DNA from: Chondrosia reniformis
Taxonomy: Eukaryota; Porifera; Demospongiae; Chondrillida; Chondrillidae
Assembly: GCA_947172415.1 (NCBI GenBank)
Contig: OX359191.1
Location: 2,046,001 to 2,110,000 of the forward strand
Direction: 5' to 3'
DNA length: 64,000 nucleotides
This document shows, piece after piece, positions 11,701 through 24,074 of this stretch (the first letter of the stretch is position 1; each line of letters begins with the position of its first letter). The notes under the pieces are model-generated. The model was not told the DNA's origin, did no database searches, and saw only the letters and a list, made by a program, of their open reading frames with translations. A program made the position numbers and the translations under genes.

Positions 11701-14700
11701 AAACTATGAAGTACCCAAACCTCCTCTATCCTTAGTCACTCTTTGCTGGAGATTTTCACTGATGGAAGGCAGAGGGTTCTTTCTTGTTCTTCAGTTTCTT
11801 CTTCATTATCCTTTTTACTTCCCTTCTTGTACAGTGTCCTTCTCACGAGTCCCATGGGTAGTCATTAGCCACAAATGTGTCCTCAATGTGTTGTAACTCC
11901 TTCTTCAGTGCTTCTCCCTGACAGATACCTTCTGCTCTCCTCTTTAAGCATAGGATGGTTCCAATCTTGGTGGCGGGTGGTGGCTGAATTTGTAATTGAT
12001 GTAGTTATCTGTATGGGTGGGTTTCCTGAAGACACTAGTGTGGAACTGCTGGGTATCTCTACTAACTAGGACATCTAGGAATGGCAGTTGTCCCTCTTCC
12101 TCCTCCTCCATGGTGAATTGTATGCTGCTCCTGATCGAATTGAGATGGTGGAAAAAGCCCATTAGGTTGTTGCGGTCCTGTCTCCAGATGACAAAAGTGT
12201 CATCAAGTGTCATTGACATATCGGAGCCATAGAGCTGGTTTGATCTTAATTGGCAGTCTTGATGGCTAGATCATCAAAGAACTCCATAAAAATGTTGGCA
12301 ATGACATATTTATGCTTGAGTATCTAGGCTATGTAAAATAACAATCTTTATTTTTATCTAACAACATTTAATACTGTATTCCTTAGGTTTGGAGGAAAGT
12401 ATAAGGTCAATAAATCAATCTCCACTGCTGAAAAGTATTGCAGAAAGTGATCGTAAGTTAATGTACATACTGTATAGTTGAACTTGCTTATGAAGAACTC
12501 ACTTAAATGAAATTTCTTGTTAAAATGAAATTTCCTCGCAGTCCTGATTTTGAAAGGCAGTGCTTGCCCTTTAAGAAAAGAATTATATTATTAAGGCTTT
12601 GAATAAGGGTGTTGGTTAATGGAAAACATGGCAACAGCAATACAGTTAGGAATAAAACTCAGGTGTGCTAGAAAACAAAATATCTGGTTGTATTTTACAA
12701 GTAAAACCAATCAAAGGACTTTAGTTGACTTTTTATCACTACCATCAACCAGTGTTTAAACAAATCTCACACTAACATGTTAAACAGCTACAGCTTCTTA
12801 TACATGAAATTTATTTTAGTGTATAAATCAGAGAATGGCGCTGCCGGATCTATTTCAGGGACTATACAAACAAATATGACTTCAATTTGTCACTTTAAAA
12901 GTTTACAATGAATGAATGATTTGTTTACTTTAGCTCATAAAATAGTTTTGAACAATTTTAACTAGAAGTTGAGAATAACAGATTAAGTAGGTATACCAGC
13001 TGATTTGGTTTTCCTTATTTTCTTCTTTTTATTTCACACCCAATGCACACACTCACATATAAATAAATTTAAGTTATTTAACCAAACATGCCACGTCTAT
13101 AATATGTTTGGGTGCAGTATGCCTACTTCAGTTTTGCATGATGCTCCTATAGAATTAATGTGTGTTAATTTTTAAAGTCTCATGCACATCATGCATTTAG
13201 TTGGCCATTTACTTGAGGGCATAAGCTACGTAAATGGAAAGAACTTACATATTGTTTGTATTATATTTGTAAAATCTTACATGTGAAATAGGTATAAAGT
13301 ACTCTGCTGTATGTGCGGATACTTCCAGCATGGAATGGATTTGAATGTGGCTGTTCCTGGGAGACCTCTTCATCTCTTACTTTAATTTCTTCCTGGTCGT
13401 TACCAATTTACCTTTCTTGACTATTAATGGATGATGGATGACTCTATTTTGGCAGAGTTATATGCTTCTTGTACTTTTTTCATGTACAGAGCACCCTAAT
13501 GTTGAAAATGAAGTGAAGGGCATTAAACATCAGCTTCAAAAATCTGTAAATATTCCACCAGCTCAGTATTCTAGGATAGATGAAGTTCCCTCAGAAATGA
13601 CTACTGAAGGACAAGCTGACATTGAAAACAGTGGTGAGTATGCAGCAATACAGGTCACAAGAAATTCTGTAATTTTTGTCATAATTCTGTAATTGTGACA
13701 AAAATAGGTTATCAAGCAATTTTGCCTCAATGTTGAAAATTTATAAAACGTTATTTGAAAACAACTATTATAGATTTTACCCAAAGTCTGAGGAATTTTG
13801 TGTAAAAAAGATAAGCCATATATGATGTAAAACTTACAATTTTAAATTAATCTGTTTTCCTTGATGTATATACGTATGCATTGGTAATATTTTATTCAGA
13901 TACAATGTGATTTGCCAGCAGTTTTTTCATTGTACCCACTAATTTTATGTATATATACTCTCATGTCTCTAAAGGCTATATACTGAGTATTATTTATGTA
14001 TGATACATACCTTTTGCATACTTCTAGATCTTTTATGTAGTTTATATTTCTGCAGATATATTGTCTTCAAAAAATGAAGATATTTTAGTGCAATCTGCTC
14101 CAGTTTGTATAAATCAAGGTATGTGTATAAACATCTGCAAAAAACTTTATTGTGTGTAGTTATTAACCCTTCCTAATCATACCTGCCATACCACTGTGTA
14201 TAACACGGATAATTGGTATGTAAGAACAAATATTTATAACAGTGACAAGTGACAAATAAAAGTCTACAAGTTATCCATACACTAAAGCTCCAGGTCATCA
14301 AAGGTAACTTTACCTATATCACTAGATTAATACATATATGGTACTTCAATTCCAAGACCAACACTTCTTGATCCTATCACTTTACATGTACTATCTTGCC
14401 TTTGAAGAAAATAGGAGACATCCTACAAATAGACTTTTGGTAAATATCCGATTACAGTTCTGACATCATCATTGCCCATATAGGCTATATAAGACTATGA
14501 TGGAATAACTGGCATTCAAGTAGCCATTGTATAGTGTGTTGGCTTTGAAGTAGCCATGGTACACGCACCAGTAGGCCTAGGAGGACCTGCCTAAAGGGCT
14601 GGTCCATCCGCTAGTATAGTATAACATTGTTAATCTGCCACAATTAGTTTATACACTTTTTAGCTGGTTATTGAATTTGGAAGATGACCATTTGTGTGTT

Positions 14701-17700
14701 ATTTAACATCAAAAATGTAATAGCATATTTGCAGCTGGCTACTTAAGGTAACAAGAGCATTATAGCCATGAATTTCATCTGGGCCATAAGTAAGTTCTAT
14801 AGAATATTTTGAGGCCATTTCTAAATCTGAACACTAAAGACTACATTTCATAATATTATGTGTATGCAAACTTCAATAGTGGAGTGGATTACTAGGGTGC
14901 TAACACCTATAGATGTGCTAATCAGGGTGCAGCAATAATTTATTAGTTAATGGTGTATGGCTGATTTGATGGTTGGTGGATTGTATAGATATGTCAGCTG
15001 TACAAACAAATTTGTTCTTAACAAATGTGGGTGGATTTTGTGGTTTGGTGTATTAAGTGGGTGTGGATTATCCGAGTTACACTGTAGGAGCAGGATTCAC
15101 TTGTGTAGATAATGTTGAAATATGCTGTTAACCTATATACGTACAATACCACAGCAAGAATTGTCACAAAAGAAGGGAGTGGAAGTGAATGTTTTAAGCA
15201 AGCCAATACTAAGCTGGAACTCTCCAGATTTCAGTCCATTGTAATTATGGCAGGACTTACTGTACATATAAGGCAATTTACAGCAAGTCTTGAAGGAGAT
15301 TTCAAGCAGAGGAACATCACAAAACAACTAATCATGTATATCATCAGTATTAATGTCAATAAGGCTAGCACTGTATACATGTGGTATTGTCTGGAGTGAA
15401 TAATAATTATATATTACAATATACATTAAGATAAAATGAAACTGAATATTGTAAATGATAGGTTCAGTTATTTTGAGGTTAAATCCATATGATGTCAACA
15501 CTATAAGCAAAGAGTAGCTAAGGTGTTACCCCATACTGTGTTACCCCACCTTCAATGAAATATTACTACTACTATATGACCTGAGGGTAGACCCGTATAA
15601 TATAATGTGTCCTACATGTGTCTTGTAATAAATGTGCATGCTGAGTCTGTTTTGCGATGTCAGATTACTAATTAAATTTGTCCTACATGTCCTGGGTTAG
15701 CCATCTGCCTTTCTGGCATCTGTGATATTCTGCTACGTCCTTGTACAGTGTTGCCCAATAAAACGGTGAAAGAAATTCTCCTGGCTTTTTTTATTTTCCC
15801 AAGTGTCCAGACAGCTAGGGTATAGCATGTAATGCTGGCCTATAAATGATGACAATGCTATAATTGCTCCACTGTCAACTTGGGTCTTCTCCAGGTGATT
15901 TCCATTTCTTGTGCAGTAATCCTACTCTAACAAAGAATTAACCCCCTGCCTGGCTGCTTACCTCCTAATGGCCATAGAGATGGATCTTTCTTTTAGTAAT
16001 CCCTTCAACTCCTCTGCAGAAAGATCAAGATTATGAACAAGCCCATTTGAGCCACTAATTAACCTTCCTCAATCCTTGAATCCAATGTCTCCTCCAGTCT
16101 TGCCAATTCTCCTTCTTATATCTGATCCATCCCTTCAAAAATGTTGTCATCCAGCTTCTGATACCACACTCCATCAGGCTCCTCTCCCATTTCCAACTGC
16201 TCCTGCAAGGTTGCTTTCACCCCAGCCTGCTGCTGCAGCTTCTGGACCACTCTCTGTTTGGCCTCTTGTTGCTACTTTCTGTCTCCTTAGCTATAAGTAC
16301 AACTATGGTCTGCTCTAGTCAATATATTAGTGTACCATCTCACCCCGGCAACCTGATAATGATGACCCTCAGGCCACAGCCACCCTCGAATTAATGTAAT
16401 TACCTTCAATCTCAATAGAGTCATTTGTCAATAGAATCCCATATGCATATCTTATCAAGGCTATTCCGGGGACACAGTTCTTCCTTGGTAGTAATTCCTC
16501 CTTAACCAATGTCCAATATATAGGATATCATCACTAGGATATTCCCTACTTACCCTGTCTACACTGTTTATCTGAACTCCTTCTCGCTTAGTGTTATCAA
16601 AAGTAAGGCTACTTTTAAATTTGTTAGGACACCTAGCAGCCTTCTCCCCACAGTTGTAGCAATGACACACAAACCCCTTGATAGGTCGCTCTAGGGCTGT
16701 GTGCCTATACTCTGAATTCCCTTGTTAGGTGATCCACCTGACCACATGCAATCACTTCCTTTGTCTACTAGCTGACTTCTCTAGTTCCTTCACTACCATC
16801 TCTTTATTCTGATTCTAGACTAGAAACCTGCACTATACTCATCAGCCAGCTTCTGCTGCTGTGACTGGTTTCCTTTCACTCATCAATATACTTAGTCAAT
16901 CTGGCATAGCATTCAATAACAACCTTCTCAATCGTGTACACCTCTGAATTCTTTTCTAGGCTCTCCTAAACTTTATACGTACGTACCTGTAAGTTACTTC
17001 ATTATTGTTGCACCTTCTCAAGATAGCTGCCTTCAGCCAGTCATATATCCAGCTTTTCCTGAGGCCATAACTGCACACATCACCTTGCATGCCTGTCATT
17101 TGTGGGGCTAGTTCAAATGTCCACAGCTCCTTGTCTACACAGTTGAGCTCCATTAACCTTTCAAAAGTAGTCAAATATACTGCAATGGGATCCACAGCCT
17201 CATTAAATTTTTGAAGCTTCACTCAATCTTGATTATGAGTCTTTGTATGACTGTCCCCAACTGCCACTCCATTCATGTGTTTCTGAGTCTCTCTATGTCT
17301 CTCTTCCATTTCTTTCTCCCACCAGTTACATTCCCTTGCAAATTTGTTTGACCTCTTCTGCTAATAGTCTAACAACAGCCTTACTTTGATAATTCCTGTA
17401 GCTGATTCCCACTCCATTGCATGCTATCCCTTTTGCTGCCATTTGCCATTTCTTTGAACAAGTTTTCATCCACTCTTGGAACCACTTTTGAATATTGACC
17501 CAATTAGTTTACTGTCTATATAACTATTTAGACAATTTTTGACACCAATTGTCAAAGATTCTATTACTGTGTACAACTAGCACTTACTAGCCCAGCACAA
17601 CATGCTTCCACATGCAAAAAAATTATAAATTTCGATGTTTTAAGTTGTTGTTTGTTCAATAGTTAATTGAATATATTATCTGTTTTAGTATATGTGTACT

Positions 17701-18329
17701 GTACATAATCCTCCCTGTAGTATATATAGGTGGTTGATAATTAACACTAATATACATTTATATATACCGTATATACAGAACACTGTAGGAAGGGGACCCT
17801 TTTTCCTGAACCTGATTTTTTTGAATTTCCACCTGAAAAGCTACAAGCTACACACAACTTTATTTTCAATACATTCACAAGTCACAAACGAATGGTGGGC
17901 TTCACTAAGGATGGACATATCTGTGTTTCTGACAAAGCCATGAAAAAGGTCGTTGCTGTAGTAGCAGCTGCAGAATTGAGGGAATCGTGTTATTTGATTG
18001 TTCAGAGAAAGTGGATTAATATTAGAATCCATCTCTTACCATCACAATATTTTAAAAAGTGGAAACAAGGAATACCAGATGGAGGTAACCTGACTAAATT
18101 GTGACTTATTACAACAAATTATGTACTATATATAGAAGTCTATACATTTATATCTATATATATATTTATTTATAAGTCCAGCAGATGAAGATGAAGAGTT
18201 GTATAGCAGCTGATTTATAATATTAGGGACTAAAGCATACACTTATTATATAGATAGATATACAGTGACTCATGGGCCCCAGTTTGGCCTTGTGTTTCTT
18301 TCTTTCGAAAGTACATACACATGTCACTC

Positions 18330-18412
<83 letters not shown>

Positions 18413-21400
18413 TATTATCTTTGTGTAGATATCCCTAAGTGGAACACCTTTTCAGGTATGTGTTCTGACTGTGCATTGTACATTTTCAACGTCTTATCAA
18501 ACTTACTAGCTATTGTTTGTTGTGCTGATTTATTCTGGCTGATTAGCTCTGCCTTTATATTACACTAACTTGGCCCTAATGTTCTCTTTAATTGGCCAAC
18601 TTTCAATCTTTTGAGCATCTAGTGACACAGCTTTCTTTTTATTTGGTGCTGAGTGTTTCAACCCTAGGTTCACTGATGTTGGTCTCTTTTATAGAAAATG
18701 TAGTAGATGTATCGTCATCCAAAGCTCTTTCCAGGTTTAGTTCCCTATAGGCTTTTTTACAAAGTAGGCATACGTATATAGCATGTAGGAGAATGGTGTA
18801 TCATGCATAGATATATATACGTACTAGGTTGCATAGAACCATTTTGTATATAAGTTATAATTACGTATGTACAAGAGGCAATTTTGTGGATAATTTAAGG
18901 AATTAGCCTTTAATTACACTGTTAAATATTTAGAATAGGATGTTTTCCTAGTATGGAAAACATATATAGCTTTGGATGAGGATTGAGTTTCATTTTTTTT
19001 TTCCTTTATACTGAACCTGACATCTGTTTCTGTGTCCCTGGGAGTTTTTGTATTTTTATCTACTGAATTCTTAATTTATTAGTCCCAGTCTGCTACCTCT
19101 GTTCCAAAAGCCTTATATATATAGGTTTTGGAACAGAGGTAGCAGAGGCAGCTACTTACACTGAAAAGTTGCAATTTTGAGACTTTTTAATATGCATGTT
19201 TCAACATACAAACATTTATACTATCAAACATTAAACAGAAGAAATAATAATGTTTGGTTAATTAAGACAATCTGAATATTTTATGTACATAGCTAGGGCA
19301 ATTTCAGCATTTGGTGTTTAATATTTACATCCTTGCCTTATATAGGTGGTATTTTATATTTCTAGTTTATTGGCCTAATTAAAAAATGGCTAAATTTCAG
19401 ATCTTATAAATTGGATTATCTGTATTTACAGTACAGTACCTTGTTATGACTTATTACAAAGTTAACTGTTTACATTATTCCTTGCTATAATTATTTTGTT
19501 CTTGTCTTTAGGTGTTTCAACCAAAGATCACACTAAGCAAGAAGGCTTATTCTGTGAAGGAAGCAAGTTATATGTTTATTGCCAGCTGTATGTATGTTTA
19601 TATACTAACAAAAGATTAAAATAGATCAGTAGTACCTTTCCAAAACAGGAGAAATGAATGAAATTAATACGCCTCAAACGATATATTATTCTCTTTGATG
19701 ATAAGGTAAATATTAGTCATACTGTATGGCGCTAAATTTTTGAGGAGCACAATTTTTGCGTTTTTCACAGATGAGTTTTCAACTGTGAAAAGTATGCCCT
19801 GCAATAATTTGACAGTTTTGCAGCTTGTGACTTCGTTCATGGCAGGCAGCATTCGTAAGGCAGCATGGCTCTCTTCCGCTTCCCAGACGTCTTCATACAC
19901 GTGATAGTCGTGCACCATTGCTTCAACACTGAAGCTTTCGCTTGTCACCTTCAACACGATTTGCTCCTTCAGGTTAATTGGAATAACACCTCAATATCTA
20001 CTGTTTATACACTTTGAAAGGTCAGGCAAAAGGTTACGAGGCTCTCCATCCATGAAATTGCGCTCCACAAAAACTTGGGAAGGCCAATTCACGAAATAGT
20101 GCTCCTCAAAAATTTAGCGCCATACGGTATATCACCCTAATGCTTCACAACTGTTGGTCTCCTGATACCAATACTACAACGCTTCTTGGGTCTGAGTGCC
20201 CAGGTAGGGTCATCCTCACCAAATATAGATATTGCTAACAGTTGACTTCAGAAGGCAATCATAGTCTGTAAGCCTATTGTGGAAAAATAGTAAGGATATA
20301 GGTAATAGTTCAGGTTGTAGAAAAAGAAAATATTCCATGACATCATCTTTTCACAACTGTCAACCAACTCCTATATAAACACCACTCCTTTCCTCTTGTA
20401 TCATATTACTGATAAAGACCTCCAAGTTGAAACTTTCTATTTAAAAGAATTCATGTTGCAGGCGCTCAATAATCTCAGTATTCTAAATAAAAATTGTAGG
20501 GGGAAAGGCATCACAAGATGATGTCTATCTCCCATAGTCTCCAAAACTGGACTTTCCTGGCTAAAGAGGTAGAAATGGAAAACATATATAATAATCGGTG
20601 ACCACAAAAGAGTGGGCCTTACTGCCTCGACATCTGAAATCAAGGTGGAACTAAATGGAACTCTAGTACAAAGTAGCTAAGACATCTTATAGCAGGCTCA
20701 GTTTAGCACTGTCTCACTTCATGGCATTTAGATTATGCAGAATGTCTTCCATACAGCCCCCAAGGGTGCCATCATCTAGAAAAGACTAACTTAGTTCTGA
20801 TTCAGACAACAAGAACAAATGCGATAAATGAAAGTCTCTGGCCATGCAGAGGATCCCCTGCCGCTCACACTCAGCAGTCTGGGGTGTCTTTGCCCCCTAA
20901 AAACAAGATGGATGGGGTTGATCATGAGCATACTGAGTGACTAAAATGATAAACTTATATAGCAATTAGTTTTTGAACAGGTCGATGCCAGGACCAAGCT
21001 TGTAGAGATACAACATTGCTACATGGAAGGTAACTGAACTGTGGACCTTACAACTAGAGCATGTCCCACCAACTACGAAGACGAGGCAGTGTCCTACCTG
21101 CTGATGCATCATCTGCGTTCCACGACTGTGTCACCCCTTCCTTAATCATGTGAATCATTTAAAGTGTACCTATTTCATACATTACCATGGTAAGGGGGTC
21201 TCCCTGGGTGATGCCTTCATGTGATAGAATGTGCTCCCCCCCCGATGAATAACTTGGCTTCACTATGGTATGCATAAATAAGGACTGGGTGGGCAGAGGA
21301 TGTTAACATTTCTCAAAGTTGCTTGGCGATTCAGGGAATTAAAAGTATTGTTCACGTCCACAAGTAGGATTGCTTCAGTGTCGAATTCCTCATTATATCC

Positions 21401-24074
21401 TTCTCATTGTGTGAATTCCTGTCTCACATGCCGCATCCTGGCCAGCATCCAGTGCAATGAGGCAACTTGCAACAAGGGAGGAAATTCCATGGGTATCCAC
21501 GTAAGTCAAACATAACCTTCTGGCCATCTTGGCAACAGCTTTACACACCTCTTCTGAGCCCCGTGGAAAGAGGAGCATATTCACTTTCACCCCTTTGCAT
21601 CTATACCTGATGGTCCAGCAGACCCAGATCATAGATTGTGGACCGTATCAAGGGGCCATTCATCTGCTCATATACAATTGGATGGGGTTGTTGGTGTGTA
21701 TTCTTTACATATATGGAGTATCCCAGGCATGCCATTGAAAGTAAGACAACCAAATGTCCTTACCATGCCTGAGCTGAAGAGGATGGCTGTCCTGCCATGT
21801 GGAACTGTTTGTGGTGTGAAAGCTGATCTTTTGAGGTGGTAGGCTTGGTCACATGTTGAGGCACATACATAGCTAGAGTAACTGGTGCTCTGTGAGGAAT
21901 GGGGTTTCCACACCGTGCACATTGCCTGCACTCAATAGAACAGCTTCTGACTTTTTCTCCAGGTTGCGCAGGAGTAGAACTGACGAGGGACATAATGAAA
22001 AGCTGCACCTTCATGTACAAAAGAGAAATTTCTTTCAAATTTTATTTGAACAGTACATTCAAGAAATGACACAGCGAAAGATTATGGAATGTTTATAGAT
22101 ACTAGGCATTGGTATACCATTGCATTCATTTACATGGTATATTTTAGAGATGCATGTTTCCAAGTACCTATAACTGGAAATAGGTGAAGATAAATTGTTT
22201 TGGGGTTTAGTAATTTAACAAATTAACTGCCAATTTGTTGAAGGCCTAATTGTATGGTAAAATATATATGACCTCAATGTATGCATGGTATACACAGTAT
22301 ATGGCCATGTTTTCCTGTTAAGATAATTTTAAATTTATAAATTAAATAAGAGTAATTGTATAATTTCCTTGTGTTGAATGGAAGATAAAATTTAATAATT
22401 AGCCTCCTGAAATTATATCACTATTTTATTATATATATAGGTTCGTACAACCAAAGATCTTGTACACCTTACAAGGTTGCATGTAAGTTAAGGCCAAAAT
22501 ATATACGTACGTATGTATATACATACTATATGTACGCTGCATTAATTACAGTGTTTCATTGCTGAAGATAATATATAGTCAATTAATTTATATGTAGGAA
22601 GGTCTATCTGCAGAACAACTTACATATGATATGTATCATGTTAAAACTGATGCCTATATGTTTTGTCAACCATCTACTACAGGGTGGTAGCCACTGGTGT
22701 GGTTGGACCGATTTCAACCAGACCACTTTTAACTGCTCAGTAAATGACTTTGCTAGATGCGCTATTTGAAACAACGGTAGCCATTGCTGCCCAACGTCAT
22801 ATGTCATCATACAATACGTCCCTACGCTCCCGTAACAGCATGGCAACAAGTCGTTTGTTAGCAGCTGTTCCGAGCCCCATCATCCCAAGGACTTTCAGTT
22901 CCCCAAGCGATCCTTTGGCAGCATGCCCCCAGACCTCCTATATATAGGTGTATTTCATTTAACACCACACCTACTTCTAACCTGACCACTTCACATCTGG
23001 TGGCTACGACCCTGTACTATATACTAAAGATGTATAGTATTGTTTATGGTGTTTTTCATTAAGTATTTTAAAGGGAACATATTTGAATACCTTTCTTATT
23101 GTAGTTGCAGAAAACACTTTGAGACTTATCTTTGCATCTCAGGAAATAAGAAACTCAGATGTACTTACTTTAGCCAATTATTTTGCTATAAAGGAGTTAG
23201 AGGATCAATCAGAAAGTCTTAAAAAATTTAAACTTCTTCAGATTTTTGAAAAGAAATACTCTAATTCATTGGAGAAAATCTCTACACATTTGGCAAGCAT
23301 TCAGAGTGTCTGTTCATGTGCTGTTGACCTGTACAAGTGGTACCAGTCTAACTCACAAGATACACTGGCCAAGAAATTACAACTTGCTCAAGCAAAGGCT
23401 GAACAAATTTCAGAGCAATTAAAGTTATCTAGCAGTTAGTTTATATAGAAGTACATACTGTATATCATATAATAATACCTCTTCCTAAATGACAAAGTGA
23501 ATCCTTGCAATTTTCAATGTATAGTTAAAATGGTTTTTGGATCATCTGAGAGCAATATATAGCTAAAGTTTTTAAGCTAACTGTTTAAGCGTTTCTAGCA
23601 ATTAACGCTTTCCTATTTAATTGAAATTTTTTGATGTCTTTCTATAATTCTATTCTTACAGTATAGGATCAAATTAAAACTCCTTTAATGCCCCTATACC
23701 TATATAGGTCTGAGATTGAAAATTACTTATTATCGGCACATAAAACAATGTATAATCTTTTGATGTTCTGAAATGCAGGTGCAGAACCTCAGCCACCATT
23801 TCTGCAACAAGTTGCAGATCAATTTTCATCCTCATGGCATATTTTGAATTATCTCCTTGGCGGAGATGATGAAATCCTATCAACAATATCTTTAAGTGTC
23901 CATGAGCAGAAACCTGGTTATAACCCAATTCTTGCTACTTTTAAAGTATTAGAAAAATGGATAGAAAGATGCAAGATTAACTCAGCAGAAGAAGAGCTTA
24001 CAATTAGGACTATTTTAACAGCATTGCTACTCTTGGGTAAAGAAGATAAAATTATTGTAGAGAAGCTAATGTGA
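8709..24074 (+). CDS. Multi-exon death-domain protein, all introns phase 1
   Basis: Proposed exons are 8709-8733, 10063-10209, 10293-10346, 10981-11028, 12387-12452, 13490-13633, 14056-14118, 17779-18084, 18429-18455, 22441-22482, 23111-23434 and 23779-24074. Together they give about 513 residues. Every exon starts with two bases completing a codon and ends one base into the next, so all are interchangeable. The N-terminal half is Ser/Glu-rich and likely disordered. Exon 17779-18084 encodes a roughly 100-residue domain of no known family (FPEPDFFEFPPEKLQ, MVGFTKDGHICVSD). Exon 23111-23434 is helical. The last exon is a death domain (VADQFSSSWHILNYLLG, VLEKWIERC, ILTALLLLGKED) with stop TGA. 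An extra exon at 19512 and an alternative start exon at 9687-9714 are possible. Adaptor or sensor function is inferred. Small exons are the least certain. Confidence 0.6.
8870..8980. mobile_element. MITE fragment, TAGGGATGGCA family, reverse orientation
   Basis: CACTGTTGCAAGCACTGCCA is the reverse complement of the start of the copy near 30168. CTTCTGGAAAAAGTAAC is also shared. It lies in intron 1 of the death-domain gene. Confidence 0.6.
10478..10921. mobile_element. Non-autonomous Tigger/pogo-like DNA element
   Basis: The ends TACAGTGAATATTTGTTAAT and, inverted, TTAACAGGGGGCAGATATTC...CACTGTA form terminal inverted repeats. They flank 440 bp next to a TA-rich target. The TTAATC inside the ends is typical of pogo/Tigger termini. 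An 80-residue open frame inside has no transposase motif. Degenerate relatives occur at about 6944-7040 and 14630-15090. Confidence 0.6.
11720..12300 (-). mobile_element. Penelope-like reverse-transcriptase relic
   Basis: The minus strand encodes ANIFMEFFDDLAIKTA, then a YVDD-type catalytic motif followed by TFVIW. Next come FHHLNSIRSSIQFTMEEE, LPFLDVLVSRD, FRKPTHTDNYINYKFSHHP and ICQGEALKKELQHIE. This order is diagnostic of Penelope-like elements. Stops, frameshifts and a short duplication at the catalytic motif make it inactive. It sits in an intron of the death-domain gene. Confidence 0.85.
15000..15092. mobile_element. Tigger-like right end, degenerate
   Basis: The text from GTGGGTGGATTTTGTGGTTT to GTTACACTGTA resembles the right end of the element at 10478-10921 and the copy at about 6980-7040. 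A possible partner lies near 14630. Confidence 0.4.
16330..17560 (-). mobile_element. LTR-retrotransposon gag relic (gypsy-like)
   Basis: The minus strand encodes KLQKFNEAVDPIAVYLTTFE, ELWTFELAPQMTG and YDWLKAAILRRCNNNE. This is the capsid pattern of gypsy-type Gag proteins. Further on, VCHCYNCGEKAARCPN is a zinc knuckle that has lost residues, including the metal-binding His. Frames are interrupted by stops, and no LTRs or polymerase were identified. It sits in the long intron before the exon at 17779. It is an old, inactive copy. Confidence 0.7.
18331..18412. repeat. (AAT)n microsatellite
   Basis: About 27 uninterrupted AAT units just upstream of the exon at 18429. Length variation here could affect the branch-point region. 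Confidence 0.95.
18700..18800. repeat. Dispersed repeat shared with 38935-39040
   Basis: CATCCAAAGCTCTTTCCAGG, AGGTTTAGTTCC and ATATAGCATGTAGGA are shared with 38950-39035. A third partial copy is at 40720-40755. It mimics an exon here, but the phase does not fit the gene around it. Confidence 0.75.
19090..19145. repeat. Perfect 20-bp-arm hairpin
   Basis: CTGCTACCTCTGTTCCAAAA is followed 16 bases later by its exact reverse complement. The loop is TA-rich. No coding is present. It is either a young MITE remnant or a transcribed hairpin within an intron. Confidence 0.85.
19720..20131. mobile_element. MITE with GGCGCTAAATTTTTGAGGAG ends
   Basis: GGCGCTAAATTTTTGAGGAG near 19728 is repeated inverted near 20100-20122. 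Outer ends are ACTGTATGG and CATACGGTAT. The element is about 410 bp and non-coding. Related ends occur at 41570-41793. Confidence 0.8.
20160..22040 (-). mobile_element. Non-LTR-type reverse-transcriptase relic
   Basis: Reading the minus strand, pieces appear in family order: GSAGPSGIDAKG, then VAKMARRLCLTYVDTHG and LVASCLIALD, then EAILLVDVNNTFNSLNRQAT, then ILSHEGITQGDPL, then FLDDGTLGGCMEDI. These match a reverse-transcriptase group common in invertebrates (pattern FNSLNRQ ... TQGDPL ... DDGTLGG). Stops and frameshifts separate all pieces, so it is dead. It lies in an intron of the death-domain gene. Confidence 0.8.

Noticed and set aside
18272-18568. Plus-strand frame with a long Ile run
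   Set aside because: It is a translation of the AAT microsatellite. The true exon nearby (18429-18455) uses splice sites and phase 1.
18695-18735. Extra exon of the death-domain gene
   Set aside because: The donor phase does not match the phase-1 pattern and the text is part of a dispersed repeat.
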